In this document: piece by piece, positions 32,076 to 41,367 of the stretch
How the letters are laid out: every line of letters starts with the position of its first letter
Position numbering within the stretch: position 1 is the stretch's first letter
NCBI GenBank assembly: GCA_947384055.1
Contig: CANDFO010000001.1
Coordinates: 1 to 64,000 of the forward strand
Direction of reading: 5' to 3'
From: an uncultured Flavonifractor sp.
Lineage (GTDB): Bacteria > Bacillota > Clostridia > Oscillospirales > Oscillospiraceae
DNA length: 64,000 nucleotides
Translations under genes and position numbers: made by a program
Notes under the pieces: model-generated
Databases searched by the model: none
Seen by the model: the letters and a program-made list of their open reading frames with translations, nothing else
What the model was told of the DNA's origin: nothing

Positions 32076-32104
32076 TTGCTAACCTCTTTCCACTGTGCTA
32101 TGAT
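32076..32104 (+). promoter_or_regulatory. Sigma-A promoter of the fructoselysine operon
   Basis: TTGCTA, 17-base spacer, TATGAT, 88 bases upstream of the first gene of the importer. Confidence 0.75.
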
Positions 32105-32191
32105 GACACCCAAGGGAAGAGAATGTAGAAACTCTTCAAAATATAAGCGGCATTTTCCGATAAAATACACAAAAATGAGGTGAGAACACAC

Positions 32192-33274
32192 ATGGCGGAA
32201 TCCATAGTTTCCCTGGAAAACGTGGAAAAGCGGTTCGGGTCCAATCTGGTGGTTCGAAAAATGAACATGGAGATACAGGAAGGGGAATTCCTGACCCTCC
32301 TGGGACCCTCCGGCTGCGGCAAAACCACCACCCTGCGCATGATCGCCGGCTTTGAGGACGCCTCCTCCGGCATCATTAAGGTCCAGGGGGAGCGTGTGGA
32401 AAACAAGGAGCCCTATCAGCGGGATGTAAACACCGTGTTCCAGAATTACTCCCTGTTTCCCCACATGACGGTCTATGACAACGTGGCCTACGGGCTGACC
32501 ATCAAAAAGGTTCCCAAGGACGAGATTCAGACCCGCGTCACCGAGATGCTTGCCCTGGTGCAGCTGGGCGGGTACGAAAAGCGCAAGCCAGACGAGCTCT
32601 CCGGCGGCCAGAAGCAGCGGGTGGCCATCGCCCGGGCTCTGATCAACCGGCCCAAGGTGCTGCTGCTGGATGAACCGCTGGGCGCCCTGGACCTGAAGCT
32701 GCGCAAGCAGATGCAGATTGAGCTCAAGCGCCTTCAGCGGAAGCTGGGCATCACCTTTGTATACGTAACCCACGACCAGGAGGAAGCGCTGACCATGTCC
32801 GACCGCATCGCTGTTATGAACGGCGGCGTCATTGAGCAGCTGGACGACCCCCGCACCATCTATGACCATCCCAAAACCCGCTTTGTGGCCGGGTTTATCG
32901 GGGAGTCCAACATCTTCGACGGCACGGTCAAGGCGGTGAACGGCGACTTGATTCAGGTGGAGACCCCGGCGGGCCTGCTGACCACTCAGGGCGAAAACTT
33001 CCAGGCGGGGGAGGAGATCCACGTATCCATCCGGCCCGAGTACCTGGAGGCCTCCAAAACCCCGGTGGACGGATTCCAGCTGCCCGGCACTGTCAAGGAC
33101 TTTACTTACATGGGCACCGTGATCAAAACTGCCCTGGATATGCAGGACGGCACCGAGGCCAAGTTCTCCCGGTTCGAGCAGGACGAACAGTTCCAGGAGG
33201 GAGACCCGGTCCACGTTTTCTGGCGGCCGGAGAAATCTGTGGCTATCAAAAAGTCCGTTCCGCAGGGGGGCTGA
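32192..33274 (+). CDS. ABC importer ATPase, PotA class (probable fructoselysine importer)
   Basis: 360 residues. Walker [10 protein letters not shown] at residues 38-46, signature LSGGQKQR near 137, Walker [16 protein letters not shown], then a C-terminal TOBE regulatory domain (about 270-360). By family it is a spermidine/putrescine-type ATPase. The downstream genes frlB, frlC and frlD in the same operon argue that this importer carries fructoselysine or a related Amadori compound. The ATG with GAGGTGAG 7-8 bases upstream was chosen over an in-frame GTG inside that site. Confidence 0.9.
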   Translation: MAESIVSLENVEKRFGSNLVVRKMNMEIQEGEFLTLLGPSGCGKTTTLRMIAGFEDASSGIIKVQGERVENKEPYQRDVNTVFQNYSLFPHMTVYDNVAYGLTIKKVPKDEIQTRVTEMLALVQLGGYEKRKPDELSGGQKQRVAIARALINRPKVLLLDEPLGALDLKLRKQMQIELKRLQRKLGITFVYVTHDQEEALTMSDRIAVMNGGVIEQLDDPRTIYDHPKTRFVAGFIGESNIFDGTVKAVNGDLIQVETPAGLLTTQGENFQAGEEIHVSIRPEYLEASKTPVDGFQLPGTVKDFTYMGTVIKTALDMQDGTEAKFSRFEQDEQFQEGDPVHVFWRPEKSVAIKKSVPQGG

Positions 33275-33277
33275 GCC

Positions 33278-34186
33278 ATGAAAAAACCGATCGGCGACGC
33301 CAGCGACCTCCAGGCCATCAACCGCCGCCGGGATGTACGGCGCAAGACCATTCCGGCCCTGGCTCAGGCGGGCCCCGTGTCCGTGTGGATGATTCTCTTT
33401 GTCACCATCCCCATGCTTTTCATTATCTACATCAGTTTTATGTCCCGCAGCGCTTTCGGCGACGTGGTGTATGAATTTTCCTCCGAGAGCTACACCACCC
33501 TGCTGGATGTGACCTATTTTAAGGTAATCCTCAAATCCCTTCAGGTGGCGGTCGTCACCACTGTCTCCTGCCTGCTGCTGGGTTATCCCTTCGCCTACTA
33601 CATCGCCCGCAAGCCGCCGGAGACCGCCTCCCGGCTCATCACGCTGCTGATGATTCCGTTCTGGACCAACTCCCTGATGCGGCTCAACGCCTGGATGCTC
33701 CTGTTCCAGACCAACGGTCCCGTCAACAACACCCTTATCTCCCTGGGCATCCTGTCTGAGCCGGCCAAATTCATCTACACCGACGGGCTGGTGCTGCTGG
33801 GACTGATTACCAACATGCTTCCCTTTGCGGTGCTCCCCCTGTACAGCTCCATTGAGAAGCTGCAAAAATCCCTGCTGGAGGCCTCCTCCGACCTGGGGGC
33901 CACGCCGGTGCAGACGTTCCTGAAGGTCACGCTGCCCCTGACCTTCCCCGGTATCTTTTCGGCGATTATCCTGACCTTTATCCCCGCCTTGGGCACCTAT
34001 ACCGTCACCGATATGCTGGGCGGCGGCAAGGTTCTGTACATCGGCAACATCATCAAGAACCAGTTCGGCGTTATCCGCAACTGGCCTCTGGGCGCGGCCC
34101 TGAGCGTGCTGCTGCTGGTCATCACGGCCCTGCTGATCTTCACCTACACCCGCTTTTCCAAGATCGATGATTTGGAGGTGCTGTGA
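33278..34186 (+). CDS. ABC importer permease, PotB class
   Basis: 302 residues with six predicted helices. The EAA loop is LLEASSDLGATPVQTFLKVTLPLTFPGI near residues 202-229. The segment RLNAWMLLFQTNGPVNNTLISLGIL is typical of PotB proteins. It forms the pore with the next permease. It starts 3 bases after the ATPase gene. Confidence 0.92.
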   Translation: MKKPIGDASDLQAINRRRDVRRKTIPALAQAGPVSVWMILFVTIPMLFIIYISFMSRSAFGDVVYEFSSESYTTLLDVTYFKVILKSLQVAVVTTVSCLLLGYPFAYYIARKPPETASRLITLLMIPFWTNSLMRLNAWMLLFQTNGPVNNTLISLGILSEPAKFIYTDGLVLLGLITNMLPFAVLPLYSSIEKLQKSLLEASSDLGATPVQTFLKVTLPLTFPGIFSAIILTFIPALGTYTVTDMLGGGKVLYIGNIIKNQFGVIRNWPLGAALSVLLLVITALLIFTYTRFSKIDDLEVL

Positions 34187-34188
34187 CA

Positions 34189-35028
34189 ATGACTGCTTCT
34201 ACCAGCCGCCGCCGCTGGCACCGCTTCGGCCGCTTTATGAGCGACTTTTACGCCGTGCTGATCTACGCCATCTTCTACATCCCGGTAGCGGTCATGATCG
34301 TCTTCTCCTTTAATGACGCCGACCGCAACTACGCCTGGCAGGGCTTCACCACCGAGTGGTACGGCAAGCTCTTCTCCTTCGGCAACCGGGACCTGTGGTC
34401 CGCCCTGGCCTACTCCCTCATCATCGCCATTCTCACCACCATCATCAGCGTGGTCATCGGCGTGCTGGGCGGCATCGGCCTGAAAAAGTTCGAGTTCCAC
34501 GGGAAGAAATTCATCAACACCATGCTCTATGTCCCCATTGTCGTGCCTGAGATCGTCATGGCCGTGGCCATGCTCATCATCTTCATGACCGTGGGCATCA
34601 AGCTGGGCATGGGCACCATTATCATCGGCCACTGCACCTTCTGCATTCCCTATGCGGTCGTCACCATCAAGGGGCGCATTTCGGGAGACAACGAGACCCT
34701 CCAGGAGGCGTCCATGGATCTGGGGGCCAACCGCTTCCAGACCTTCTGGCGGGTGACGATTCCCAGCATCATGCCGGGCATCACCTCGGCGGCCTTCCTG
34801 TCCTTCACCCTGTCCATCGACGACGTGGTCATGAGCAACATGCTGGCCGGAGCCAGCCAGTCCACCCTGCCGGTGCTCATTCTGTCGGTAAACCGCACCG
34901 GCATCACCCCGGACATCAACGCCCTGACCACCGTTATGGTGCTGTTCATGGTGGCGGGTATGCTGGTCATGAACCTGTTTGAGCACATGCGCAAAAAGCG
35001 GGCCGCCCGGCTGGAGGCCGGAGAGTGA
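34189..35028 (+). CDS. ABC importer permease, PotC class
   Basis: 279 residues, six predicted helices. EAA loop TLQEASMDLGANRFQTFWRVTIPSIMPGI near residues 166-194; SFTLSIDDVVMSNMLAG is the family landmark after it. The ATG follows GGAGGTG by 8 bases; an upstream GTG overlapping the potB-type stop is less likely. Partner of the PotB-class permease. Confidence 0.92.
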   Translation: MTASTSRRRWHRFGRFMSDFYAVLIYAIFYIPVAVMIVFSFNDADRNYAWQGFTTEWYGKLFSFGNRDLWSALAYSLIIAILTTIISVVIGVLGGIGLKKFEFHGKKFINTMLYVPIVVPEIVMAVAMLIIFMTVGIKLGMGTIIIGHCTFCIPYAVVTIKGRISGDNETLQEASMDLGANRFQTFWRVTIPSIMPGITSAAFLSFTLSIDDVVMSNMLAGASQSTLPVLILSVNRTGITPDINALTTVMVLFMVAGMLVMNLFEHMRKKRAARLEAGE

Positions 35029-35127
35029 TTTCATCCGCATCTGCGGGTCCGCCGGAAGGTCCAGGGGACCCCGGCGGGCTCGGGGCGGTGAAATAGAGGA
35101 TGACTATTTTATTTAGGAGGAACAACC

Positions 35128-36183
35128 ATGAAAAAGACTCTTGCACTGATCCTGGCCCTGGCCCTTTCCCTGAGCCTGGCCGCCTGCGGCAACTCCCAGG
35201 GGGGCTCCGCCGGAGGAGCCAGCGCCGAGCTGAACATCTTTATGTGGGGCGATTACATCTCCGACGAGCTCATTACCAACTTTGAGAAAGACAACAACTG
35301 CACCGTCAACCTCAGCTACATGAACGACAACGCCGACTCCATCACCAAGCTCACCGCCGGCGCCGGCGACGGCTACGACCTGATTATGACCTGCGACGCC
35401 TATATGGAGTCCCTGATCGCCGGCGGCTATCTGGAGAAGCTGGACCACGACAAAATCCCCACCGCCCTGGCCAACATCAACGAGGCCTACTGGAAGGGCG
35501 ACAACCGGGATTACTGCGTGCCCTATCTGATGAATTACATCTATATTGTGTATAATACAGAGACCTGCCCCATTGAGATCACCTGCTACAACGACCTCAT
35601 CGACCCCGCCATGAAGGGGCAGATCGGCTCTATCGACGGCGCCCGCAACCTCTTCCCCATGGCGCTCATCGCCCTGGGCTACGACCCCAACTCCACCGTG
35701 GAGAGCGAGATTGCCGAGGCCTATGAGTGGCTGGTCAAGTACAACGAGAACGTGGTGGCCTACGGCTCCACCGAGACCAACATGCTCAACGGCACCATCT
35801 CCTGCATGCTGACCTATGACGGCAACACCTCCGAGGCCATGTCCGGCATGGGCGAGAACAACACCCTCACCATCGCCCCCTTTACCGAGGACGCCGTGCA
35901 GCTGGGCTTCGACCTGTTCGTCATCCCCAAGGGCGCCAAGCACACCGACCTGGCCTACAAGTTCCTGGAGAACATGGCCGATCCCCAGGTGATGGCCGCC
36001 AACCTGGAGGAGTTCCCCTACTCCTGTCCCAATGACGCCGCCGTAGCCGCCGCCAGCGAAGCCTATCAGAACAACCCCGCCCGGGACTTTGCCTATAAAG
36101 AGAACGTGTTCTTCCAGGAGGATGTGGGCGATGCCCTGACCATCTACAATGACTACTACCAGAAATTGAAGGTCGGCGAGTAA
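35128..36183 (+). CDS. ABC importer binding lipoprotein, PotD class
   Basis: 351 residues. Lipoprotein signal with lipidated Cys at residue 20 (SLSLAAC). The mature protein begins ELNIFMWGDYISDELITNFEKD, the family N-terminus of spermidine/putrescine-binding proteins. It would determine substrate specificity; the frl genes directly downstream suggest fructoselysine rather than polyamine. TTTAGGAGGA lies 7 bases before the ATG. The 99-base gap before it contains a GC-rich stretch but no terminator. Confidence 0.9.
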   Translation: MKKTLALILALALSLSLAACGNSQGGSAGGASAELNIFMWGDYISDELITNFEKDNNCTVNLSYMNDNADSITKLTAGAGDGYDLIMTCDAYMESLIAGGYLEKLDHDKIPTALANINEAYWKGDNRDYCVPYLMNYIYIVYNTETCPIEITCYNDLIDPAMKGQIGSIDGARNLFPMALIALGYDPNSTVESEIAEAYEWLVKYNENVVAYGSTETNMLNGTISCMLTYDGNTSEAMSGMGENNTLTIAPFTEDAVQLGFDLFVIPKGAKHTDLAYKFLENMADPQVMAANLEEFPYSCPNDAAVAAASEAYQNNPARDFAYKENVFFQEDVGDALTIYNDYYQKLKVGE

Positions 36184-36207
36184 CTGCCGGCCGGAAGGAG
36201 AATGCAT

Positions 36208-37203
36208 ATGCTGAAATTTGACGAAGAAAAACAGATTGCCAGCGTCCAGGGGGCCCTGGCCCTGCGTCCCCGCATTGAGGAAGTGGTGGACGGCATCTGC
36301 AAGGACGGGTTCCGGAATCTCTGCTGGCTGGGCATCGGCGGCACCTACGCCTCCTGCCTCCAGGCGGAGGTCCACATGAAGGAGCGCTCCGACCTGAACT
36401 TCTTTGTGGTCAACGCCGCGGAATATCTGACCACCGGAGACCGGCGGGTAGGCGAGGGGACGATTGTCGTGGTCTCCTCCGTCACCGGCAGCACCACCGA
36501 GATGGTAGACGGCGTAAAGAAGGCGAAAGAGGCCGGCGCAAAGCTCCTGGGCTTCATCGACGTGGATACCTCCGAGCTGGCAAAGCTCATGGACTGGGAG
36601 ATCGCCTACCGCTCTAACGAGCAGCTGAAGTTCTTCATGGTAGCCGACCGCTTTATGTTCAACCACGGGGAGTTCCCCGAGTACGACGAGTACTATGCCC
36701 AGCTGGACGCGCATCTGGCCCGGGACCTGGTGGAGGTGGAAAAGGCCGCCGACGCCTTCGGCCTGGCGTTTGCACAGAAGCACCACAACGACCCCATCCA
36801 CTACTTTGTGGGGGCGGGCAACCAGTACGGCTCCACCTACTCCTACGCCATGTGCTACTGGGAGGAGATGCACTGGATCCGCACCAAGAGCATCCACTCC
36901 GCGGAGTTCTTCCACGGGATGCTGGAGGTTGTGGACCGGGATACCGCCGTCACCGTCTTTGTGGGCGAGGATAAGCAGCGGCCCCTGAGCCAGCGGGTGG
37001 TGGATTTCCTCCCCCGCATCTGCGCCAACTATACGGTCATCGACTCCAAGGATTACGCGCTGCCCGGCATTGACGAGCGGTTCCGGGGCAATCTGTCCCA
37101 CCTGGTGACGCATGCCGTCACCCAGCGGATTGACGCCCATATGGAGCAGATCAACTGCCATCCCATGGAGATCCGCCGCTACTACCGCAGATTGGAGTAT
37201 TGA
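36208..37203 (+). CDS. frlB: Fructoselysine 6-phosphate deglycase
   Basis: SIS-domain enzyme, 331 residues, with two sugar isomerase domains. It cleaves fructoselysine 6-phosphate to lysine and glucose 6-phosphate. Seen: WLGIGGTYASCLQAEVHM near residues 33-50 (first SIS phosphate loop), VVSSVTGSTTEMVDGVKKAK near 88-107, and VGAGNQYGSTYSYAMCYWEEM near 200-220 with the acid residues of the deglycase group. The start was placed at the second ATG, 7 bases from GGAG, since the first ATG is only one base from it. Follows the binding protein by 24 bases. Confidence 0.88.
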   Translation: MLKFDEEKQIASVQGALALRPRIEEVVDGICKDGFRNLCWLGIGGTYASCLQAEVHMKERSDLNFFVVNAAEYLTTGDRRVGEGTIVVVSSVTGSTTEMVDGVKKAKEAGAKLLGFIDVDTSELAKLMDWEIAYRSNEQLKFFMVADRFMFNHGEFPEYDEYYAQLDAHLARDLVEVEKAADAFGLAFAQKHHNDPIHYFVGAGNQYGSTYSYAMCYWEEMHWIRTKSIHSAEFFHGMLEVVDRDTAVTVFVGEDKQRPLSQRVVDFLPRICANYTVIDSKDYALPGIDERFRGNLSHLVTHAVTQRIDAHMEQINCHPMEIRRYYRRLEY

Positions 37204-37290
37204 TATCCCGCCTGCCGGGATCTCCTCTGCGCACCGGGCGCGCAGCCCGGGCGCAGGGGGGCTCTGCGGTGAAACAAAACTTCTTTTTGC

Positions 37291-37349
37291 TTCTTTTTCT
37301 GCTGAGAAAAAGAAAGGGGCCGCCCCGGACGCCGTTTCGGAGCGGCCCC
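37291..37349 (+). terminator. Two hairpins between frlB and frlC
   Basis: TTCTTTTTCT / AGAAAAAGAA (37291-37314) and GGGGCCGC / GCGGCCCC (37316-37349), followed by CTCTTT. The second could act as a partial terminator or an RNA processing barrier, setting lower expression of frlC-frlD relative to the importer and frlB. Confidence 0.6.
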
Positions 37350-37365
37350 CTCTTTGGAGGTTTTT

Positions 37366-38193
37366 ATGGAACTGGGAATGTTCACCAGCGGCTATCAGTA
37401 TTACCCGCTGGAGCGGGCCTTCGCCGACGCCGGGCGGTTTGGCTATGACTATATTGAGCTCTGGGGCGGCCGCCCCCACGCCTTTGCCCCGGATCTGGCC
37501 CGGGGCGGCCTGGCGGAGGTGCAGGGGCTGATAGAGCGCTATCAGATGCCGGTGCGGGTCTACACGCCGGAGCACAATGCCTATCCCTATAACTATATGC
37601 TGGGCCCGGAGGGGCAGCGGCGGGAAGCGCTGGACTACCTGAAGCTGTCCATGGACATGGGCAGGGCCCTGGGCGCGGCGTTCACCCTGGTCTCCGTGGG
37701 ACACGGGGGCTACGCCCTCCCCCGGCGGGAGCTGTGGGAGCGGCTGTCCGCCAGCCTGCGGGAGCTGGCGGACTATGGGGAGGAGACCGGCCATACCCTT
37801 GTGCTGGAGAGCCTCACCCGCTATGAGAGCAATCTGTGCACCACCGCCGGGGAGCTGGCCCAGATCCTGGAGGAGGTGAACTCCCCCCGGCTGCTGGGCA
37901 TGTGCGACGTGGTGCCCCCCTTCACGGGCCGGGAGCCGGTGACAGAGTATCTGGAGCTGCTGGGGGACCGGATGGCCCACCTGCACCTGGTGGACAGCGA
38001 CGGGGCCGGCGACAGCCACCTGGTCCCCGGGGACGGGGTACTCCCCATACCGGAGCTGCTGGAGGAGCTGCGGGAACGGGGCTACCGGGGCCGGTGCACC
38101 ATTGAGCTGGTCACGGCCTATCAGAATGAGCCCGCCCTCTATGCCCGGCGTGCGGTGGAGCGGCTGCGGGAGTGGATGCAATGGAAAGGATGA
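37366..38193 (+). CDS. frlC: Fructoselysine 3-epimerase
   Basis: AP-endonuclease-2-type TIM barrel, 275 residues, that interconverts fructoselysine and psicoselysine. Family features: MFTSGYQYYPLERAFADAGRFGYDYIELWGG at the start, then LESLTRYESNLCTTAGELAQIL, MCDVVPPF and HLHLVDSDGAGDSHLVPGDG, which supplies metal-binding Glu, Asp, His and Glu. The ATG is 5 bases after GGAGG. Part of the frl operon; the next gene follows after 6 bases. Confidence 0.88.
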   Translation: MELGMFTSGYQYYPLERAFADAGRFGYDYIELWGGRPHAFAPDLARGGLAEVQGLIERYQMPVRVYTPEHNAYPYNYMLGPEGQRREALDYLKLSMDMGRALGAAFTLVSVGHGGYALPRRELWERLSASLRELADYGEETGHTLVLESLTRYESNLCTTAGELAQILEEVNSPRLLGMCDVVPPFTGREPVTEYLELLGDRMAHLHLVDSDGAGDSHLVPGDGVLPIPELLEELRERGYRGRCTIELVTAYQNEPALYARRAVERLREWMQWKG

Positions 38194-38199
38194 AGAAAT

Positions 38200-38994
38200 A
38201 TGGAGCGGACACACAGACTGGCCGCCGTAGGCGACAACTGCATGGATGTATATGACCAGACCGGGGAGGCCTACCCCGGGGGCAACCCGGTGAACGTGGC
38301 GGTATACACGGTCCGGCTGGGGGGTGCGGCCTCCTATACCGGCGTGGTGGGGGACGACGCGTACGGCCCGCTGATGCGCTCAGCCATTGCGGGCAAAGGG
38401 GTGGATGTGTCCCATCTACGCACTCAGCCGGGGGCCACCGCCGTGTCCCACGTGACCCTGGAGGACGGGGACCGGGTCTTTGGCGACTATGACGAGGGGG
38501 TCATGGAGCACTTCCGCATGACGGAAGAGGACATGGACTTTCTGGCGGAGCACGACCTGGTTGTGACCGGCCTCTGGAGCCACACCGCCCCAGACCTGTC
38601 CAGGCTCAAGGCCAGGGGGGTGCCTGTGGCCTTTGACTGCGCCGACAAACTGCGGGACCCCGTGAGCTGGGAGGCACTGCCCTATGTGGACTACGCCTTC
38701 TTCTCCCATGACGGGGACGCGGAGGAGGTGCGGGCTTTCCTGCGCTCCGTCCACGCAAAGGGCCCCAGGCTGGCGGTGGCCACCCGCGGCGCCCAGGGGA
38801 GCATCGCCTTTGACGGGACGCGGTTTTTTGAGTACGGTATCGTGCCCTGCGCCGTGGTGGACACTATGGGGGCGGGGGACAGCTTTATCGCCGGATTTCT
38901 ATATGGTCTGATGCGGGGACAGAGCGTCCCCGACTGCATGGCGCAGGGGGCCCGATGCAGCAGCGTTACCCTGGGGTACAGCGGCGCCTGGTGA
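38200..38994 (+). CDS. frlD: Fructoselysine 6-kinase
   Basis: PfkB/ribokinase-family sugar kinase, 264 residues. It phosphorylates fructoselysine at C6 after uptake, preparing it for FrlB. The N-terminal AVGDNCMDVYDQTGEAYPGGNPVNVAVYTVRLGG and the C-terminal DTMGAGDSFIAGFLYGLM (anion hole and catalytic Asp) are typical of FrlD. Three frl enzymes plus an importer and GntR regulators make this assignment stronger than sequence alone. Last gene of the operon. Confidence 0.9.
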   Translation: MERTHRLAAVGDNCMDVYDQTGEAYPGGNPVNVAVYTVRLGGAASYTGVVGDDAYGPLMRSAIAGKGVDVSHLRTQPGATAVSHVTLEDGDRVFGDYDEGVMEHFRMTEEDMDFLAEHDLVVTGLWSHTAPDLSRLKARGVPVAFDCADKLRDPVSWEALPYVDYAFFSHDGDAEEVRAFLRSVHAKGPRLAVATRGAQGSIAFDGTRFFEYGIVPCAVVDTMGAGDSFIAGFLYGLMRGQSVPDCMAQGARCSSVTLGYSGAW

Positions 38995-39343
38995 TTTTGA
39001 ACCGGCTCGAATTTCCACGGGGCCGCCTGCCGGCGCGCTCCGGACAACGCCCATATTTTGGTTTATATGTGCAAACTTTAACTGAAATACCGCAGATTCG
39101 GGGCGCCGGTTTACGGGGCGGCCTGAATCTGCGGCGCCTTTCTGCCCGGAAATTTTCCCGAAAAAGGGGAAACTTTCTCACGCCCGCCGCCGTCTAAGAA
39201 TTTATGTGACTGGGGAGCGGCCGGCGGGCCGCGCCTAAAAGTTAAGGTTCCCGTAATAACTTGTCACCGCTTTGTAATTCAATTGACGGCTTATGGTGGT
39301 ACAATAGGGACAGCAAATTTTTCAGGCAGGAGGAAAACCAACT
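38995..39343. other. Intergenic region between frl and efflux operons
   Basis: Holds the frl terminator (39090-39134), a run CTTTCTCACGCC, and an AT-richer part near 39240-39310 with TACAAT at 39300 that could be the -10 of the efflux operon; a convincing -35 was not found. No gene is supported. Confidence 0.5.
39090..39134 (+). terminator. Terminator of the frl operon
   Basis: CCGCAGATTC / GAATCTGCGG, perfect 10-bp arms, with inner GC-rich pairing (GGGGCGCC / GGGGCGGCC region). Followed by CGCCTTTCT. Confidence 0.75.
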
Positions 39344-41362
39344 ATGACGGAACAGCAGACCTCAGTGATGGAACAGCCGCCGGCTCAGTCCCCGGCAGCC
39401 CCGCCTCCGGCGCCCCCGGCAGCGCCCTCCGGCGGACCTTCGGGCAAAAAGAAGAAGAAAAAACGCAGCGTTGTCAAGACGGTAATCGCCATTGTGCTGG
39501 TTGCGGCAATTCTGGCGGGCATCGCCTTCGGCATGTACCAGCTGGTATTTAAAGAGGACAGCTCCCTGGGCGAACCCATGGTGGATTACGTTATGCGGGG
39601 CTCCATACAGTCCATGGTTCAGGGCTACGGCCTGACCAAGGCCAAGGATTCGGCCACCATTACCCCCGGTACGGGCACTATTCTGGAGCTCTACGTCCAG
39701 GAGGGCGAACAGGTTGCGGAGGGCGACCCCCTCTACCGGATGGACGACTCCACCGCCCGGGACGCGGTGACTGCCGCCCAGAAGGATGTGGACAACGCCG
39801 CAAAGCAGCTTCAAAACATCTACGACGCGGCCAAGGACCTGACTATCACCGCTCCCCACGCGGGCAAGCTGCTGGAGGTGGGCGAATTCAAGACGGGCGA
39901 CACCATCGGCGCCGGGACGGAGATCGCCACCCTGGTCAATGACACCAAGCTGCGGCTGTCCCTCTACTACAACTATACATATGAAAACGACATCTATGTG
40001 GGACAGCCCGTTACCGTCTCCATCCCCGCCATTATGGGGGAGCTTCCCGGCAAGGTGGAGGCCATCAACAAGGTGCGCTTTATCTCCCCGGAGGGAGGCA
40101 TCTACTTTGAGGTAGTGCTGGTCATCGACAACCCCGGCACCCTCACGGAGGGCATGGACGCCTCCGCCGGTATTACCGCCGGCGGGCTGGATATCTACCC
40201 CTACGAGAACGGCCAGCTGAAGTACTATGAGACCACCCGGATTACCGCCAAGACCAAGGGCCCGGTGGAGCAGGCGCATCTACTGCGCTACGCCGACGTC
40301 ACCGCCGGCCAGCTGCTGGTCCAGCTGGGGGCCGAGGACAACGAGGCGGAGATCACCACTGCGGAGGCCGCGCTGAAGTCCGCCCAGGAGAAGCTGGAGA
40401 CTGCCGTGAAGGAGCTGGAGCGCTACAACGCCACGGCCCCCATTTCAGGCACCGTGCTCTCCTGCAACCTGACCGAGGGAGCCGAGGTCCAGAGCGGACA
40501 GGGTATTACCATTGCCGACACCAGCACCATGACCATCGACATCAACGTGGACGAGCGCAATATCGCCAACGTGAGGGTGGGCATGATGGTGGACATCGAC
40601 TATCAGGGCCAGTATTTCATGGGCGTTGTGGAGTCGGTGGCCCTCACCGGAACGGCGGAAAACGGCATGTCCACCTTCCCCGCCGTGGTGCGGGTGGACA
40701 ATCCCGAGGGAACCATGATGAGCAACAGCTACGCCGATTACTCATTTGTGGCCAGCCAGTCGGAGAACTGCCTCACCGTGCCGGTGAACGCGGTAAAATA
40801 CGTCAGCTTCGCCAATATCCCGGGCATTGAGGACCTGATCGCCGCCGGACCCGCGGACGACTTTACCGACGGCGTGGGCGATATGGGCGATATGGGCGAT
40901 ATGGGAGGTATGGACAATATGGGCGGCATGGACGGGGCCGAGCCCATGCCTGACGGCGGCGGCGATGTTACCGTTCTGCCCGCCGGGGATGGCGAAGTCG
41001 TGGTTCCTGTGCCCGAAACCTATACCGCCGGAGCCTATGCCCAGCCCCTGCGCGCGGTTATGATTGACGGCGGCGTAATGATTTCCAGCGGCAGCGCCTC
41101 CTCCGGCAGCTCCGGCGGGGCCTCCCGGCCCTCCTCCGCAATTTCCGACGACGGCACCGGCTATATTGTCTTTGTCAGGGCGGAGGAAGCTCCGGTCAAC
41201 GCCATTCTGGAGCCCGACCCGGCCTGGGAGTGCCCCGAGGGATTCTGGGCGGTGCCAGTGGTAACGGGCCTGTCCAACACCACCCATGTGGAAATTATCA
41301 GCGGGCTGAACGAGGGCGACGAGGTCTTTATCGGCTATGCCACGAACAGCAGTTGGGGTTAA
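39344..41362 (+). CDS. MacA/HlyD-type efflux adaptor
   Basis: Membrane-anchored adaptor of a MacB-type exporter, 672 residues, nearly twice the length of E. coli MacA. Residues 1-40 are Pro/Ala-rich then KKKKKKR; a single helix lies at about 43-67. Biotinyl-lipoyl-like halves (GTILELYVQEGEQVAEGDPLYRMDD and TAPISGTVLSCNLTEGAEVQSGQ) flank a coiled-coil region. An insertion near residues 505-530 has four to five MGDM/MGGM-type repeats, and a Ser/Gly linker near 580-600 precedes a C-terminal domain. AGGAGG precedes the ATG. In a single-membrane cell it probably passes cargo through the wall; cargo unknown. Confidence 0.88.
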   Translation: MTEQQTSVMEQPPAQSPAAPPPAPPAAPSGGPSGKKKKKKRSVVKTVIAIVLVAAILAGIAFGMYQLVFKEDSSLGEPMVDYVMRGSIQSMVQGYGLTKAKDSATITPGTGTILELYVQEGEQVAEGDPLYRMDDSTARDAVTAAQKDVDNAAKQLQNIYDAAKDLTITAPHAGKLLEVGEFKTGDTIGAGTEIATLVNDTKLRLSLYYNYTYENDIYVGQPVTVSIPAIMGELPGKVEAINKVRFISPEGGIYFEVVLVIDNPGTLTEGMDASAGITAGGLDIYPYENGQLKYYETTRITAKTKGPVEQAHLLRYADVTAGQLLVQLGAEDNEAEITTAEAALKSAQEKLETAVKELERYNATAPISGTVLSCNLTEGAEVQSGQGITIADTSTMTIDINVDERNIANVRVGMMVDIDYQGQYFMGVVESVALTGTAENGMSTFPAVVRVDNPEGTMMSNSYADYSFVASQSENCLTVPVNAVKYVSFANIPGIEDLIAAGPADDFTDGVGDMGDMGDMGGMDNMGGMDGAEPMPDGGGDVTVLPAGDGEVVVPVPETYTAGAYAQPLRAVMIDGGVMISSGSASSGSSGGASRPSSAISDDGTGYIVFVRAEEAPVNAILEPDPAWECPEGFWAVPVVTGLSNTTHVEIISGLNEGDEVFIGYATNSSWG

Positions 41363-41367
41363 TTGCC

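Noticed and set aside
31943..34189. 748-codon minus-strand open frame opposite the PotA- and PotB-class genes
   Set aside because: Antisense shadow of genes with clear motifs; no ribosome binding site and no recognisable domain.
32192..36183. Spermidine/putrescine uptake operon potABCD
   Set aside because: The protein family fits, but the operon continues into frlB, frlC and frlD and is controlled by GntR/UTRA genes, so Amadori-compound uptake is the better reading.
35113..38214. 1,033-codon open frame on the minus strand opposite the binding protein, frlB and frlC
   Set aside because: It is antisense to well-supported genes; its translation is low-complexity (Gly/Val/Leu/His-rich) without any domain. 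High GC keeps the third frame open.
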